This document shows positions 8,678 through 17,982 of a DNA stretch of 55,550 nucleotides, one piece after another. The notes under the pieces are model-generated. The model saw only the letters and a list, made by a program, of their open reading frames with translations, was not told where the DNA came from and did no database searches. The stretch's first letter is position 1. Each line of letters starts with the position of its first letter. Position numbers and translations under genes: made by a program. The stretch spans positions 1 to 55,550 of the forward strand of contig CAIKVH010000039.1 of assembly GCA_903830725.1 (NCBI GenBank), written 5' to 3'. This stretch comes from an uncultured Burkholderiales bacterium (GTDB lineage: Bacteria > Pseudomonadota > Gammaproteobacteria > Burkholderiales > Burkholderiaceae_C).

Positions 8678-9523
8678 ATGCGTTTTGCTTTCACTGCGTC
8701 TGATAGGTATTTGGGAATCATCGAGTCGTTCGTTGATGTGGGATGGACGCCCGTAAAACTCTTCACCCTCCCGTCTGATGATAGCCGAGTCTTTCCTGTC
8801 AACACCACCCTCAACTTTGCCGTACAGCGCGGACTACCCATCCAGTTATCCCCCATCAAATCTGAGGACCTGCAGGCACTGAGTGCTTACGGATGTGATG
8901 CGCTGATAGTGGCTAGTTATAGTTTCAAAATTCCCGATTGGACTCCTTACCTTAAACATGCAATAAATTTTCATCCCTCCCCGCTTCCAGTCGGGCGGGG
9001 ACCCTACCCGATGATCAGGGCTATCAAGGAGCGTTGGTCCAAATGGGGTGTAACTTGTCATAAATTAGCTCCGAACTTTGATTCGGGTGATATTTTGGCT
9101 AAGGAGGAGTTTGATTTAGGTGTAAATGATACGCACGATATTTTGGATATTAAAATCCAAATGGCTAATAAGCGCCTAGCTTTAAACGTAGCTCAGAATT
9201 TTGAACTGCTTTGGCACACCGCCACGCAACAACCCCCTAGTGAGTTTTGGCGACTATGGAGCGACTCAGATAAGACGCTCAACTTTAGCAACAGGGTCGA
9301 TGAGGTTTTAAGGGTTGTTGACGCTTTCGGAATCCACGAGGTCATAGCGAATGTTAACGGTTACCGGGTTAAAGTCAGAAAAGCTCTGGGTTGGACTGAA
9401 AAGCATTCTGATACGCCTGGCCATGTGGTGCACGCCTTTAATAATATTCTTGTGGTTGCTGCGCAGGACGGCTACATTGCCCTGACGGAGTGGACGTCAG
9501 AGGGACTTATCCCAAATTCCTAA
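8678..9523 (+). CDS. Formyltransferase-fold protein (methionyl-tRNA/amino-sugar formyltransferase-like)
   Basis: This 281-residue protein carries the core of the 10-formyltetrahydrofolate-dependent formyltransferase fold. The segment INFHPSPLPVGRGPYP (near residue 100) contains the Asn and the HPS-LP-RG-P signature. It is followed by WGVTCHKLAPNFDSGDILAK, which supplies the catalytic Asp and the G-T-x-H step. The usual Asn-His-Asp triad therefore looks intact. A C-terminal small beta domain (GYRVKVRKALGW) resembles the OB-like tail of such enzymes. It is too divergent for the housekeeping fmt gene, which normally pairs with def and is absent here. Proximity to two GT41 genes suggests an N-formylated amino-sugar or a modified amine as substrate, which is inference. 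I chose ATG 8678, with GGGA upstream, over a TTG seven codons earlier. Confidence 0.7.
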   Translation: MRFAFTASDRYLGIIESFVDVGWTPVKLFTLPSDDSRVFPVNTTLNFAVQRGLPIQLSPIKSEDLQALSAYGCDALIVASYSFKIPDWTPYLKHAINFHPSPLPVGRGPYPMIRAIKERWSKWGVTCHKLAPNFDSGDILAKEEFDLGVNDTHDILDIKIQMANKRLALNVAQNFELLWHTATQQPPSEFWRLWSDSDKTLNFSNRVDEVLRVVDAFGIHEVIANVNGYRVKVRKALGWTEKHSDTPGHVVHAFNNILVVAAQDGYIALTEWTSEGLIPNS

Positions 9524-9697
9524 TCTGTAGCTCACGTCCATTTACGGCTCAGGAGCATGGATTGCGTTTAAAGCCTTCTATTAATTTCAATTTCTACTCG
9601 AAATCATTGATCACGCTATGCTGGGGATGAGATTTTTCTCATAGAATTGGACTAAGTTATCTATTGTCCTTTCCCTATTTTATGCTGTGGAGTTTTT

Positions 9698-10414
9698 ATG
9701 GTCGAGCTTTTTAGTAATCCAGACACTTGGTGGGCACTCCTTCAAATCTGCCTTATCAATGTGGTTCTGAGTGGTGACAATGCTGTTGTAATTGCGCTGG
9801 CCTGTCGCTCTTTGCCCCCCCAGCAAGCCAAAAGAGCTTATATGGTGGGTGCGATTGGAATCATTGTGATCATGACTGGGTTGACCACTGCAGCCTCATA
9901 TCTTCTTGACATACCTTACGTCTCGATGATAGGAAGTGTCTTGTTGATTTGGATTGCCATTAAGTTGTTGGTCTCAGATGATGAGAATGATGATCTTGAG
10001 AGCAGCGCTCATTTTTGGGAAGCCGTAAAAATTATCATCATTGCTGATATCGTGATGGAGTTAGACAATGTGCTAGGTATGGCTGCTGTGGCTAAGGGCA
10101 AGACCTGGATGCTGTTTGTTGGATTACTCATGACGGTCCCGCTTATTTTATTTGGAAGCTCTTTAATCATGAGGCTAATGGAGCGTTTCCCCATTGTCAT
10201 CACACTAGGCGCACTTTTACTCGGATACGTCTCTGGTGAAATGATCATTAAAGACCCCGTCCTTGCAGAATATATCGCTACGAATATTCCGAATGCCAAT
10301 ATTATTTTTCCAATTATTGGAGCCAGTATTGTGATTGGTTCAGGTAAGTTCATTGAGTTTAGAAATAAAGCTCGCCGCGCTCAATCTTCATCAGAGGCTA
10401 ACGAGGCTAACTGA
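9698..10414 (+). CDS. TerC/YjbE-family integral membrane protein
   Basis: This is a 238-residue polytopic protein with about seven hydrophobic helices. It carries the TerC-family signatures NVVLSGDNAVVIALA (~21-35) and DIVMELDNVLGMAAVA (~112-127), whose acidic residues sit inside helices and are thought to bind divalent metal. Relatives export manganese or help load metals onto exported enzymes, and some are linked to tellurite resistance. The length fits the YjbE/YkoY subgroup. A good ribosome binding site (GTGGAG) precedes the ATG. I looked for the yybP-ykoY manganese riboswitch that often precedes this family and did not find it. A strong terminator follows the gene, so it appears to be a single-gene unit. 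Confidence 0.85.
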   Translation: MVELFSNPDTWWALLQICLINVVLSGDNAVVIALACRSLPPQQAKRAYMVGAIGIIVIMTGLTTAASYLLDIPYVSMIGSVLLIWIAIKLLVSDDENDDLESSAHFWEAVKIIIIADIVMELDNVLGMAAVAKGKTWMLFVGLLMTVPLILFGSSLIMRLMERFPIVITLGALLLGYVSGEMIIKDPVLAEYIATNIPNANIIFPIIGASIVIGSGKFIEFRNKARRAQSSSEANEAN

Positions 10415-10445
10415 TAAGGCAAATAGTTAGTCTTCGCTTTATAGG

Positions 10446-10480
10446 CCGTCTGAAGAGACCGTCTGAAGAGACCGTCTGAA
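10446..10480 (+). repeat. 13-base tandem repeat, about 2.7 copies
   Basis: The unit CCGTCTGAAGAGA occurs at 10446-10458 and 10459-10471, with a partial third copy (CCGTCTGAA) at 10472-10480. The last copy forms the left arm of the terminator that follows, so the repeat duplicates a terminator arm. Confidence 0.9.
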
Positions 10481-10506
10481 CCATTGTTTGGTTTGGACGG
10501 TTTTTT
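10471..10506 (+). terminator. Rho-independent terminator after the TerC-family gene
   Basis: ACCGTC (10471-10476) pairs with GACGGT (10496-10501), and an inner AACCA/TGGTT stem lies inside. Six T residues (10501-10506) follow. The position, 57 bases after the stop codon, and the structure are typical. Confidence 0.9.
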
Positions 10507-10643
10507 CGTTCTTGGGTGCTCTATTTGAGTTGAACCTTTTTGAGTGACCTTTTGGGCGATTCGACCGTAAACCCTAGTCTCTTAAACCTAACTTTGTGTC
10601 TATCATTCATGGATGGTAGGTTAACTTAAAAAGGGTCTTAATT

Positions 10644-11624
10644 ATGTCTATACCGAACTCATCAAACAGAAGAGAATTCGTTGCGGGTCTAGGAGCGCTT
10701 GCACTCCCACTAGCTATTCCTGCATGGGCTGATGACAATGACTATCCAAATAAGCCCATTGAAATTGTGGTCCCAGCATCGGCGGGCGGAGGTACCGATG
10801 CAGTGACCAGAGCTTTTTCTGAGGCATGCAAAAAATACCTGTCTCAACCCGTTACTGTTAACAACAAGCCTGGAGCATCTGGTGCTATAGGCATGGGCGA
10901 CATGATTAATGCGCGTCCAGATGGTTATAAACTATGTATGGTGATTGTTGAAATTACCATTTTGCCCTCCCTTGGTTTGACCAAGTACACCTATGAAGAT
11001 TTCATTCCGATCGCCCAACTTAACGCTGATCCAGCAGCCATTACGGTTAAGGCCGACGCGCCCTGGAACACCATTGAGGAATTCTTAAGCGATGCCCAAA
11101 AGTCGCCCGGTTCAATCAAAATGGGTAATTCAGGAAACGGTTCTATCTGGCATCTAGCGCATGCCTCTTTGGAGGATAAAGTCGGCGTAAAGTTCAATCC
11201 CATCCCGTTCCAAGGCGCTGCTCCTGCAGTGGTCGCATTGTTAGGCGGACATATCGACGCTGTATCAGTCAGTCCCGGGGAGGTCTCAGCTCAAGTTGCT
11301 GCGGGGAAGTTAAAAACTCTTGCAGTCATGTCTGATCAACGGGTTAAAGGATTTGAGCGCGTTCCAACCCTTAAGGAGCGAAAAATTGACTTATCAATTG
11401 GAGCTTGGCGAGGGCTTGCAGCGCCTAAGGGCACGCCACCTAACGTGATCAGCGCGCTTAGAGTCGCTGCTAAGGGCGCCGCCTCAGAGCCGATGTTTAA
11501 AGAATCCCTGGACAAGCTAAATCTGGGTTATGTCTACAACGACTCTGATGCGTTCAAACAAGTTATGCAAAAAGATAGCGAGATGTTTAGAAAGTTAATT
11601 ATAAAGTTAGGTCTTAAGGCGTAA
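10644..11624 (+). CDS. Bug-family periplasmic solute-binding protein (tripartite tricarboxylate transporter type)
   Basis: This is a 326-residue exported binding protein. The N-terminus has a twin-arginine-like signal (SNRREFVAG, hydrophobic stretch, then PAWA before DDN), so export by Tat is plausible. The mature part begins with YPNKPIEIVVPASAGGGTDA, the characteristic Bug/TctC opening that binds a carboxylate through backbone amides. It continues with VTVNNKPGASGAIG, another family hallmark. Such proteins capture organic acids and many other small carboxylates. No TctA/TctB membrane genes are nearby, which is common for the very numerous orphan Bug proteins of Burkholderiales. A ribosome binding site (AAGGG) precedes the ATG. 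Ligand unknown. Confidence 0.92.
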   Translation: MSIPNSSNRREFVAGLGALALPLAIPAWADDNDYPNKPIEIVVPASAGGGTDAVTRAFSEACKKYLSQPVTVNNKPGASGAIGMGDMINARPDGYKLCMVIVEITILPSLGLTKYTYEDFIPIAQLNADPAAITVKADAPWNTIEEFLSDAQKSPGSIKMGNSGNGSIWHLAHASLEDKVGVKFNPIPFQGAAPAVVALLGGHIDAVSVSPGEVSAQVAAGKLKTLAVMSDQRVKGFERVPTLKERKIDLSIGAWRGLAAPKGTPPNVISALRVAAKGAASEPMFKESLDKLNLGYVYNDSDAFKQVMQKDSEMFRKLIIKLGLKA

Positions 11625-11636
11625 CTTTCTCTGCAA

Positions 11637-11652
11637 CATTTGTATACAAATG
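11637..11652. promoter_or_regulatory. Perfect 16-base palindrome, GntR-type operator candidate
   Basis: CATTTGTATACAAATG is a perfect inverted repeat 12 bases after the Bug gene stop. Its core TTGTATACAA resembles operators of FadR-subfamily GntR repressors. It has no loop and no T-run, so it is unlikely to be a terminator. The nearest downstream gene is carA, whose -10 element lies about 70 bases further on. Confidence 0.5.
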
Positions 11653-11724
11653 GGTTATTGAAGCCCGTTTAAAGTGCATTTGAAGTTGTGTGTTGGCGTG
11701 GAATTCTTGAATTTTGCGCTCGGC

Positions 11725-11864
11725 TATAATGAAGTGCTTTTTAGCACCTTCTAAACCTACGCCCACGCTCTAATTACAGACCAATCCCTCGAACAAACAC
11801 ACCCTCGAAGAGCTAGCTCTTAAAAGGTGCGATGGGCGTCACCGAAATATAAACGGAGAACCCA
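11725..11864 (+). promoter_or_regulatory. carA promoter -10 and structured leader
   Basis: A consensus -10 TATAAT is at 11725-11730; no convincing -35 is present. The following leader of about 125 bases has complementary segments: GCACCTT (11744-11750) with AAGGTGC (11824-11830), and ACGCCCA (11759-11765) with TGGGCGT (11833-11839). The two pairings cross, so they would form a pseudoknot or be alternatives. A 14-base palindrome AAGAGCTAGCTCTT lies between them at 11808-11821. Short GTGCT/AGCAC (11734-11747) overlaps the first segment. The structure suggests regulation of carAB, but none is demonstrated. Confidence 0.45.
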
Positions 11865-13040
11865 TTGCTTTTGTCTCTTCAGGGAAAATCCCCTCCTGCC
11901 ATTTTGGCGCTTGCAGACGGTACTGTCTACGTGGGTCAATCCATTGGATCTCCTGGTCAAACTGTCGGAGAAGTTGTATTTAATACAGCACTCACCGGTT
12001 ATCAAGAAATTCTTACTGATCCCAGCTATTGCCAACAAATCGTTACGCTGACCTATCCGCATATTGGAAGTTACGGAGTCAACAGAGAAGACGTTGAGTC
12101 TGACAAAGTACATGCGGCCGGTTTAATTATCAAAGACCTACCCCTAATAGCTTCTAACTTTAGGAGCAATGAATCTTTAAGTGATTATTTGATGCGACAA
12201 GGAACCGTCGCCATTGCAGGTATCGATACGCGTAGTTTGACCAGGCGACTTAGAACACACGGCGCGCAAAACGGCGCGATACTTGCGCTTCCTGCAGGGC
12301 AGGTTCTAGACACGGCAACTCTGAGATTAGCAACGGAGAAAGCCTTGGCTGCCGCCAAAAGCGCGCCCTCGATGAGCGGCTTAGATCTAGCTCAAAAGGT
12401 TACGGTTGCAAAGTCTTTCGAATGGACCGAGTCTGAATGGGTTCTAGGCAAAGGTTACGGTGCCCCCGCTAATCTCAAACACCATGTTGTTGCCTATGAC
12501 TTTGGAGTTAAAAGAAATATCCTTCGCATGCTTAGTGGGCGGGGGTGTAGGGTGACTGTTGTGCCAGCTAAAACATCAGCCAAGGACGTAATGGCAATGA
12601 AGCCAAGCGGTGTTTTTCTATCCAACGGGCCTGGCGACCCACAGCCCTGTGATTACGCAATAGAGGCCGCACGAACAATTATTGAAGCGGGGGTCCCAAC
12701 CTTTGGTATTTGTTTGGGGCATCAAATCATGGCGCTTGCAAGTGGCGCTAAAACGTTCAAGATGAAATTCGGCCATCACGGGGCTAACCACCCGGTTCAA
12801 GAAGTCTCAACCAAGCGCGTATCCATCACAAGTCAGAATCACGGTTTCGCTGTAAATGCGGATACTTTGCCTGATAACTTAAAAGTCACACATGTATCCT
12901 TGTTTGATTCAACCATACAAGGTCTTATGCGAACAGATCGACCGGCCTTTTGTTTTCAAGGTCACCCTGAGGCCTCACCCGGCCCACATGATATTGCCTA
13001 TTTATTTGATCGCTTTACTGCGCTCATGGAGAAGAGATAA
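11865..13040 (+). CDS. carA: Carbamoyl-phosphate synthase small subunit (glutamine amidotransferase)
   Basis: CarA hydrolyses glutamine and passes ammonia to CarB to make carbamoyl phosphate for arginine and pyrimidine synthesis. The 391-residue protein has the N-terminal CarA domain ([28 protein letters not shown]) and a class I amidotransferase domain from about residue 200. The nucleophile Cys is in FGICLGHQ (~282), and the His/Glu pair is in [13 protein letters not shown]. The start codon is TTG, supported by CGGAG eight to ten bases upstream and by alignment of the usual N-terminus. carB begins directly after the stop codon. A structured leader precedes the gene. Confidence 0.97.
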   Translation: MLLSLQGKSPPAILALADGTVYVGQSIGSPGQTVGEVVFNTALTGYQEILTDPSYCQQIVTLTYPHIGSYGVNREDVESDKVHAAGLIIKDLPLIASNFRSNESLSDYLMRQGTVAIAGIDTRSLTRRLRTHGAQNGAILALPAGQVLDTATLRLATEKALAAAKSAPSMSGLDLAQKVTVAKSFEWTESEWVLGKGYGAPANLKHHVVAYDFGVKRNILRMLSGRGCRVTVVPAKTSAKDVMAMKPSGVFLSNGPGDPQPCDYAIEAARTIIEAGVPTFGICLGHQIMALASGAKTFKMKFGHHGANHPVQEVSTKRVSITSQNHGFAVNADTLPDNLKVTHVSLFDSTIQGLMRTDRPAFCFQGHPEASPGPHDIAYLFDRFTALMEKR

Positions 13041-16000
13041 ATGCCCAAGCGCACTGATATTAAAAGTATTCTGATTATTGGCGCAGGTCCAATCATTATT
13101 GGTCAAGCCTGTGAGTTCGATTATTCTGGAGTACAGGCCTGTAAGGCGCTGCGTGAGGAGGGATTTAAAGTTATTTTGATCAACAGCAACCCGGCTACGA
13201 TCATGACCGATCCCTCTACCGCCGATGTGACTTACATTGAACCTATCACTTGGCAAACAGTCGAGAAGATCATTGCAAAAGAGCGTCCCGACGCCATACT
13301 CCCAACTATGGGTGGACAAACTGCGCTGAACTGTGCATTAGATTTGTGGCACAACGGCATTTTGAAGAAATACAACGTTGAGTTGATTGGAGCCAGTCCA
13401 GAGGCGATCGATAAAGCCGAAGACCGCTTGAAATTTAAGGACGCAATGACCAAGATTGGCCTTGGTTCAGCGCGCTCCGGTATTGCACATAGCATGGATG
13501 AAGCTTGGGTCGTGCAAAAGACCCTTGGCTTTCCAACCGTTATTCGTCCCAGCTTTACCTTAGGTGGCACGGGTGGCGGTATAGCCTACAACTCAGAGGA
13601 GTTTGAGACCATTTGTAAGCGTGGTTTGGAGGCCTCTCCAACAAACGAGCTTTTGATTGAGGAATCTTTGCTAGGTTGGAAAGAGTTTGAGATGGAGGTT
13701 GTGCGAGACAAGGCGGATAACTGCATTATTGTTTGCTCTATTGAGAACTTAGATCCCATGGGAGTTCATACCGGGGACTCTATAACGGTTGCGCCTGCGC
13801 AAACGCTCACCGACAAAGAATATCAAATCATGCGCAATGCTTCGCTTGCCGTGTTGCGTGAGATAGGAGTGGATACAGGGGGCTCTAATGTCCAATTTGC
13901 GGTCAATCCTGTGGATGGTCGCATGATTGTGATTGAGATGAACCCGCGCGTTTCCAGGTCATCTGCTTTGGCTTCAAAAGCGACCGGATTTCCGATTGCC
14001 AAAGTGGCGGCAAAACTGGCCGTTGGGTACACCCTGGACGAACTCAGAAATGAGATCACGGGCGGGGCTACGCCGGCAAGCTTTGAGCCAAGTATTGACT
14101 ATGTGGTTACAAAAATCCCGCGATTTGCTTTTGAGAAATTCCCCCAAGCAGACTCCAGACTTACTACTCAGATGAAGTCTGTGGGCGAGGTGATGGCAAT
14201 GGGCAGAACCTTCCAAGAGTCATTCCAAAAGGCTTTAAGGGGGCTAGAGGTCGGTGTAGACGGGATGAATCAAAAGACCGAGGACCGAGAGGTCTTAGAG
14301 AAAGAGCTTGGCGAACCCGGCCCTGAGCGCATTTGGTATGTTGGCGACGCCTTTGGCCAAGGTATGAGCGTAGAAGAAGTTCATGCGCTTACAAAAATTG
14401 ATCCCTGGTTTTTAGTTCAAATTGAAGAGATCATTAAGATTGAACTCGACATTGACAAATTAACCGAATCTAAGGGAGAGCTGGCCCTAGACGCTATAGA
14501 CGAGGTTTCTCTTAGAAAACTAAAACAAAAAGGTTTCTCTGATAGACGATTGGCCAAGTTAATGAAGACGACTGAGCAATTGGTGCGAGCAAGAAGACAC
14601 GCTCTAGGTATTAGGCCTGTATATAAGCGGGTTGATACCTGCGCCGCAGAGTTTGAAACCCGCACAGCTTACATGTACTCTTGCTACGAGCAGGAGTGCG
14701 AAGCGGAGCCGACAGATAAAAAGAAAATCATGGTGCTCGGCGGCGGACCAAACAGAATTGGACAGGGTATTGAGTTCGATTACTGCTGCGTACACGCAGC
14801 GCTCGCCATGCGCGAGGATGGATATGAGACCATCATGGTCAACTGCAATCCTGAGACCGTATCGACTGACTATGATACGAGTGACCGGCTCTACTTTGAG
14901 CCGCTTACTCTTGAAGATGTGCTGGAAATTGTTGACAAAGAAAAGCCTTACGGCGTCATTGTTCAATACGGTGGACAAACACCCCTAAAGCTAGCGTTGG
15001 GTCTTGAGGCTGCAGGAGTGCCCATTGTTGGAACGAGCCCCGATATGATTGACGCGGCTGAGGACAGAGAGAGGTTTCAAAAATTACTTCATGATTTAAA
15101 ACTCTTACAGCCCCCGAACGCTACTGCTAGAACCGAGGCAGATGCGCTGCTAAAAGCACAGGATCTCGGATACCCCCTGGTCGTGCGGCCTAGTTATGTT
15201 TTAGGGGGACGGGCGATGGAGATCGTGCACGAGCAAAAGGATCTTGAGCGTTACATGCGTGAAGCTGTCAAGGTTAGCCACGACTCCCCCGTGCTCTTAG
15301 ACCGCTTCTTAAACGACGCTATTGAGTGTGATGTTGACGCGCTGTGTGATGGTACGGATGTGTTTATTGGCGGAGTCATGGAGCACATTGAGCAAGCGGG
15401 CGTGCACAGCGGGGACTCCGCCTGCTCTTTGCCGCCTTACTCTTTGTCCGAGTCAACTGTAAAAGAGTTGAAGATTCAAACTGCGGCGATGGCAAAAGGA
15501 TTAAATGTTGTTGGACTCATGAATGTCCAGTTTGCAATTCAAAAACAAAATGGTAGTGATGTGATCTATGTGTTGGAAGTCAACCCAAGAGCAAGTCGAA
15601 CCGTTCCCTACGTTAGTAAAGCAACAGGTATTCAACTCGCTAAAGTCGCAGCCCGCTGTATGGTAGGGCAGTCCCTTGCCTCTCAAGGCGTTACCAAAGA
15701 AGTGCACCCACCCTATTTCAGCGTGAAAGAGGCTGTGTTCCCCTTTGTTAAATTTCCTGGTGTGGACACTATTTTGGGTCCCGAAATGAAGTCCACTGGG
15801 GAGGTGATGGGTGTTGGGAAAACATTTGGCGAGGCGTTTGTTAAAAGTCAAATTGGAGCGGGAACCCGGTTCCCGCGCCCAACGGATGCGATCAATAAAA
15901 TCTTCTTGACGGTTAAAAATAACGACAAACCCAGAGCCGTAGAGCTCGCTCGCACGCTTTTAGAAATGGGCTTCGAGTTGGTTGCAACCAAAGGCACTGC

Positions 16001-16292
16001 ATTGGCAATGAGTGGAGCTGGTTTGAAAGTTACCGCAGTTAACAAAGTTGCAGAGGGTCGCCCTCACGTTGTAGACATGATCAAAAACAATGAGATTGCA
16101 ATGGTAATCAATACGGTAGAAGAACGTCGTAATGCGATTGCAGATTCACGTCAGATCCGTACCTCATCGCTCATGGCGCGTGTGACCACGATCACCACTA
16201 TGGCGGGGGCTGAGGCAGCAGTTCAGGGCATGAAGCACATGGACAAGCTTGAGGTGTATTCGGTGCAAGAAATGCACGCTCAATTGATTTAG
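13041..16292 (+). CDS. carB: Carbamoyl-phosphate synthase large subunit
   Basis: This 1083-residue enzyme makes carbamoyl phosphate from bicarbonate, ammonia and two ATP. It has the duplicated layout of the family. The first half starts [20 protein letters not shown] and carries an ATP-grasp domain ([16 protein letters not shown]). The second half starts near residue 560 with [19 protein letters not shown] and a second ATP-grasp domain ([14 protein letters not shown]). The C-terminal MGS-like allosteric domain (~940-1083) contains [20 protein letters not shown]. Length is normal. The start codon abuts the carA stop, so translational coupling is likely. Confidence 0.98.
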   Translation: MPKRTDIKSILIIGAGPIIIGQACEFDYSGVQACKALREEGFKVILINSNPATIMTDPSTADVTYIEPITWQTVEKIIAKERPDAILPTMGGQTALNCALDLWHNGILKKYNVELIGASPEAIDKAEDRLKFKDAMTKIGLGSARSGIAHSMDEAWVVQKTLGFPTVIRPSFTLGGTGGGIAYNSEEFETICKRGLEASPTNELLIEESLLGWKEFEMEVVRDKADNCIIVCSIENLDPMGVHTGDSITVAPAQTLTDKEYQIMRNASLAVLREIGVDTGGSNVQFAVNPVDGRMIVIEMNPRVSRSSALASKATGFPIAKVAAKLAVGYTLDELRNEITGGATPASFEPSIDYVVTKIPRFAFEKFPQADSRLTTQMKSVGEVMAMGRTFQESFQKALRGLEVGVDGMNQKTEDREVLEKELGEPGPERIWYVGDAFGQGMSVEEVHALTKIDPWFLVQIEEIIKIELDIDKLTESKGELALDAIDEVSLRKLKQKGFSDRRLAKLMKTTEQLVRARRHALGIRPVYKRVDTCAAEFETRTAYMYSCYEQECEAEPTDKKKIMVLGGGPNRIGQGIEFDYCCVHAALAMREDGYETIMVNCNPETVSTDYDTSDRLYFEPLTLEDVLEIVDKEKPYGVIVQYGGQTPLKLALGLEAAGVPIVGTSPDMIDAAEDRERFQKLLHDLKLLQPPNATARTEADALLKAQDLGYPLVVRPSYVLGGRAMEIVHEQKDLERYMREAVKVSHDSPVLLDRFLNDAIECDVDALCDGTDVFIGGVMEHIEQAGVHSGDSACSLPPYSLSESTVKELKIQTAAMAKGLNVVGLMNVQFAIQKQNGSDVIYVLEVNPRASRTVPYVSKATGIQLAKVAARCMVGQSLASQGVTKEVHPPYFSVKEAVFPFVKFPGVDTILGPEMKSTGEVMGVGKTFGEAFVKSQIGAGTRFPRPTDAINKIFLTVKNNDKPRAVELARTLLEMGFELVATKGTALAMSGAGLKVTAVNKVAEGRPHVVDMIKNNEIAMVINTVEERRNAIADSRQIRTSSLMARVTTITTMAGAEAAVQGMKHMDKLEVYSVQEMHAQLI

Positions 16293-16472
16293 GATCGCGT
16301 AAAGCCTTGGCGACCTAAATTTAAATCTGAGCGGTGAAAGTACTCATCTTAGACGGCCCCAAATGGGCTCGTTTAACCTGAGTGCTTTTGATTTTAGAAA
16401 CGCCATAATACCGGCCATGCTGTATGCGTTATTTCGTTTAATTATTAATTTAGAGAATAAAATCCTTTCATT

Positions 16473-16949
16473 ATGGCAACTATACCTATTACCAAACGTG
16501 GTGCTGAACTACTCAAAGAGGAGCTTCACCGTCTTAAAACAGTGGATCGTCCGTGGGTAATCAACGCTATATCTGAGGCTCGGGCACAGGGGGATTTGTC
16601 CGAGAATGCCGAATACGACGCCGCTAAGGATAGGCAAGGTTTTATTGAAGGCCGTATCCAAGAGATTGAGAGTAAGCTCTCCATTGCCCAAGTCATCGAC
16701 CCAAGCTCTTTAAATGCAGAAGGCTTGGTGGTCTTTGGCAGTACGGTGGAGTTGGAGGATGAGACTTCAGGTGAGAAGGTTACTTACCAAATTGTGGGTG
16801 AGGATGAGGCAGATCTGAAGCTTGGACTGATCAATGTGAGTAGCCCCATAGCCCGAGCTTTGATCGGCAAGGAGGAGGGCGACTCTGCAGTGGTTCAAGC
16901 ACCTGGCGGACAAAAACGGTATGAGATCGTTGCTGTTTCTTATGTGTAA
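16473..16949 (+). CDS. greA: Transcription elongation factor GreA
   Basis: GreA enters the RNA polymerase secondary channel and stimulates cleavage of backtracked transcripts. The 158-residue protein has the N-terminal antiparallel coiled coil (~1-75) with acidic tip residues in [14 protein letters not shown], and the C-terminal FKBP-like domain ending in QKRYEIVAV. Length is as expected. It follows carB by 180 bases without an obvious terminator. The usual Burkholderiales order carB-greA-DUF4149 is kept. The ribosome binding site is weak. Confidence 0.97.
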   Translation: MATIPITKRGAELLKEELHRLKTVDRPWVINAISEARAQGDLSENAEYDAAKDRQGFIEGRIQEIESKLSIAQVIDPSSLNAEGLVVFGSTVELEDETSGEKVTYQIVGEDEADLKLGLINVSSPIARALIGKEEGDSAVVQAPGGQKRYEIVAVSYV

Positions 16950-16976
16950 AGCATTGCGATAAATTAGAGAAATACC

Positions 16977-17408
16977 ATGGGCCGAATTAAACTCTTTTTA
17001 GCAGCCTTTTGGTGGGGGAGCTTGAGCGCAGTAGGCTTTATGGTCGTGCCCTTATTGTTTTCAAACATGGACACACCCGCAGAGGCGGGGCGCATTGCTG
17101 GTGTTTTATTTAACGCCCAAACCTGGGTGTGCATCGTTTGCGGTTTGGGGTTGGTTCTAGTAGCTCGAAGACAACTTCAAGATGACACTCTCTTTAGTCG
17201 TGAAAGTGTTAAAGCCCAACCCTCAGGATGGGTGATTACGGGAATGCTTAGCGCGCTGGTGCTTGAGTTTGTTGCATCACCACATATTATTGCGCGCGAG
17301 GATCTTGCATTTTGGCACTCAGTCGCAAGCGCCCTTTACTTGTTGCAGTGGATATGCGCAACTGGTTTTATGTGGAGAATGTACTCCAAAATAAACCGGG
17401 CTAGATAG
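16977..17408 (+). CDS. DUF4149 (TMEM205-like) membrane protein
   Basis: This 143-residue inner-membrane protein has four predicted helices: LFLAAFWWGSLSAVGFMVVP, VCIVCGLGLVLVA, WVITGMLSALVLEFVASP, and a C-terminal helix around ALYLLQWICATGFM. The pattern matches the DUF4149 family commonly found between greA and yhbY in betaproteobacteria. Its biochemical role is not known. It starts 27 bases after greA, which suggests co-transcription. Confidence 0.8.
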   Translation: MGRIKLFLAAFWWGSLSAVGFMVVPLLFSNMDTPAEAGRIAGVLFNAQTWVCIVCGLGLVLVARRQLQDDTLFSRESVKAQPSGWVITGMLSALVLEFVASPHIIAREDLAFWHSVASALYLLQWICATGFMWRMYSKINRAR

Positions 17409-17471
17409 TAACCTTGAGAAGCAAACCAAGGGGGAAGCAAGAGAAATCGATGCAACTTTGATTGCATCGAA

Positions 17472-17948
17472 CTAGTTGTCTAAATTTCTTTTCTTAATTG
17501 ATTTTAATTTTGGTTTTGCTCGTTTTACTTGACCTCCAGCGCTCAGGCGTTGATTGCCAAGCACCTTAACCGTTCTTACCTCTGGACGTTGGCCACCCCG
17601 CTTGGAGTATTTGAGCACTTTGAATTCACGAGGTCCGGGTTTACGGTCTTCATCAACCGATTTCTCTTTCTCAGCTGTTGGGCGCCAAAGAACAAGCAGT
17701 TTGCCAATGTGTTGAATGGGAGCTGCACTTAGCTCTTCAGCTAATGCAAGAAACATCGCCTCTCGGGCTGCGCGGTCATCGCCGTGAACCCGAATTTTGA
17801 TCAAGCCGTGAGCGTTTAATGCTGCATTGATCTCTTTGGTTACGGAGGCGCTCAGACCCTCTTGCCCGATCATGACGACGGGGGTGAGGTGGTGGGCATT
17901 CGCGCGGTGAACTTTGCGCTGACTTGGGGTTAGGATAATTGCAGACAT
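17472..17948 (-). CDS. yhbY: YhbY-family CRM-domain RNA-binding protein (ribosome assembly)
   Basis: The product of 158 residues begins with a single CRM domain (~1-95). It shows [20 protein letters not shown], the GxxGL segment [10 protein letters not shown], and the basic loop [12 protein letters not shown]. In E. coli YhbY associates with pre-50S ribosomal particles. The C-terminal 60 residues form a Lys/Arg-rich tail that the roughly 100-residue E. coli protein lacks; such tails occur in betaproteobacterial homologues. I chose the ATG at 17948, where homology begins, over a GTG seven codons upstream. It is divergent from rlmE with a 34-base gap. Confidence 0.9.
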   Translation of the reverse strand: MSAIILTPSQRKVHRANAHHLTPVVMIGQEGLSASVTKEINAALNAHGLIKIRVHGDDRAAREAMFLALAEELSAAPIQHIGKLLVLWRPTAEKEKSVDEDRKPGPREFKVLKYSKRGGQRPEVRTVKVLGNQRLSAGGQVKRAKPKLKSIKKRNLDN

Positions 17949-17982
17949 CGTTGTATTATCCTCCCTCACAACAGGAACTCTA

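Noticed and set aside
9524-9697. yybP-ykoY manganese riboswitch before the TerC-family gene
   Set aside because: The conserved aptamer core sequences were not visible; only a short ATGAGA/TCTCAT hairpin is present.
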